64,000 nt of DNA. Source: Bursaphelenchus xylophilus. Lineage: Eukaryota; Nematoda; Chromadorea; Rhabditida; Aphelenchoididae. Positions 63,001 to 64,000 of this stretch are shown piece after piece. Positions within the stretch are counted from its first letter, which is position 1. Each line of letters begins with the position of its first letter. The notes under the pieces are model-generated. The model saw only the letters and a list, made by a program, of their open reading frames with translations, made no database searches and had not been told where the DNA came from. The stretch is from NCBI GenBank assembly GCA_904066235.2, contig CAJFCV020000003.1, positions 3,410,001-3,474,000 on the forward strand, given 5' to 3'. Made by a program: the position numbers and the translations under genes.

Positions 63001-64000
63001 AGTCTTGTGTGCTGTGAAGCACGAGTTATGATAATTTTGTAACGACTATGCCTACATAAAACGGTAGGGCTAAAATCTGACATTCTGATTTGAAACTACT
63101 AACTACTGTGTAATACAAGAATTTTTCCTTTCAATTCATACATATTAATACTCTTTGGCCTAAGCGAAATGTTGTATTTTTAGGCCGCGTTTCGAACAAT
63201 TTTTTAAACCTATCCTATTTATTTTGACTTTTCGCACTCCTGCCCTTTTCAAATCTCCCAAAAAGCCCCTGTTGAACTCTGAGACATCACTTATCCCGTG
63301 GCGAGGAAATTTGATCTCAAAAAACTTAATCCCCATCAAAGCATGATACTCTCCACCGCTTCAAATTTTCGTATCTCCAGCAAAAATTTCTTTGTCTTCG
63401 CTTTGCACCCAATTTCAAAACCCATTTATCCGTGGAATCTCGGGGTTCTGTGAAAGTGGCCAAAACAGCTTGGTGGCATTTCACGGCCTGACGTTCGGAC
63501 CGTAGCGCATTTGAGGGCCCGATTATCCGCGAATTCCTTCGGACAGAATCAACAGGATTAGTGTTGTGGACGTAATTGCGGGTAAACAAGTGTTGGACTT
63601 GACTTGACTCGGAAGAACGGGGAGTTTTGTGAATACGAAACAGATTTTGGCCGTTAAGCAATAATTTTTGACAGTTTCGCCGACTTCTGGCTCAAAATTT
63701 CTGTTCGTTTCTTTATACTGCGACCTAGAAATCTAGCTTCAGTTTACCCTCAATTTTTGCATAATTTGATCAAAAATGAAAGGTGGTAAATTATGTAGAG
63801 CAAGCTGAAATTAGAGAGTAATCCTTGCGCTATCAAGTTTCAAAACAATTATAATCGTCATCCTGAGGGACCTAGGCATCAAAAATTCAGAGACGCCATT
63901 TTATGTTCTGTGCTGTGTTAACCTACACGTCCCCCAACCCCGCTCGTTTTACAGAAAACAGACGAAAGATATTCGAATATTTTCAGACAAAAGGATAGGA
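60090..64000. other. Region without a supported gene
   Basis: AT-rich sequence with short open frames only; none shows a family pattern or a partner exon. Small pieces resemble the dispersed repeat of 29.4-30.9 kb (CTGCAAAGCGCG near 62689, GTCGCACTTCAAG near 61301). The promoter of the minus-strand gene cluster is probably in the first kilobase. Confidence 0.5.

Overview
The window is nuclear DNA from a nematode. It is AT-rich, and its genes are broken by short introns with GT..AG borders and a TTTCAG-type acceptor. Many start codons lie just behind an acceptor, as expected when a spliced leader is added in trans. Several gene families present are nematode-typical or nematode-restricted (DUF7027-like, SXP/RAL-2-like, DUF1647, patched-related). 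I cannot name the species. All exon models below were joined by hand from splice sites, reading phase and remembered protein families; no database search was possible.

Layout. 0.6-10 kb (+): rabphilin (rbf-1), 15 coding exons and about 1090 aa, plus a phase-compatible alternative terminal exon that would give a short form without C2 domains. 10.4-11.5 kb (-): a four-pass membrane protein, convergent with rabphilin. 11.5-23.3 kb: a gene-poor stretch with decayed repeats. 23.3-26.3 kb (+): a poly(C)-binding KH protein whose first intron carries a dead mariner ending 13 bases before the next exon. 27.3-31.0 kb (+): two small paralogous genes; in the first, a 744-bp inverted-repeat transposon with a 9-bp target duplication sits in the last codons. 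32.8-41.8 kb (+): a 14-exon patched-related 12-pass protein, with a palindrome of about 2.8 kb and two copies of a 257-bp MITE in its introns. 44.0-50.5 kb (+): an LRRFIP-like coiled-coil gene whose introns hold a third MITE copy, an internally deleted mariner and a 1.55-kb Tc-like element with long terminal inverted repeats. 50.7-51.5 kb: a 744-bp palindrome with tRNA-like arms. 52.6-56.4 kb (+): a tandem pair of DUF1647 genes. 56.5-60.1 kb (-): three closely spaced genes, namely a small membrane protein, a peptidylglycine alpha-hydroxylating monooxygenase (PHM only) and a divergent histone H2A variant with a long basic tail. 60.1-64 kb: no gene seen.

How it fits together. Rabphilin (Rab/vesicle docking) and PHM (neuropeptide amidation in the secretory pathway) are both neurosecretory genes, but nothing here shows that they are linked functionally. 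The strongest theme is transposon load: at least eight DNA-transposon-type insertions, nearly all in introns or at gene edges and mostly non-autonomous, several able to form long RNA hairpins in pre-mRNA. A second theme is the 10-mer CGTATTTTAC, seen nine times on the + strand, five of them in introns close to 3' splice sites.
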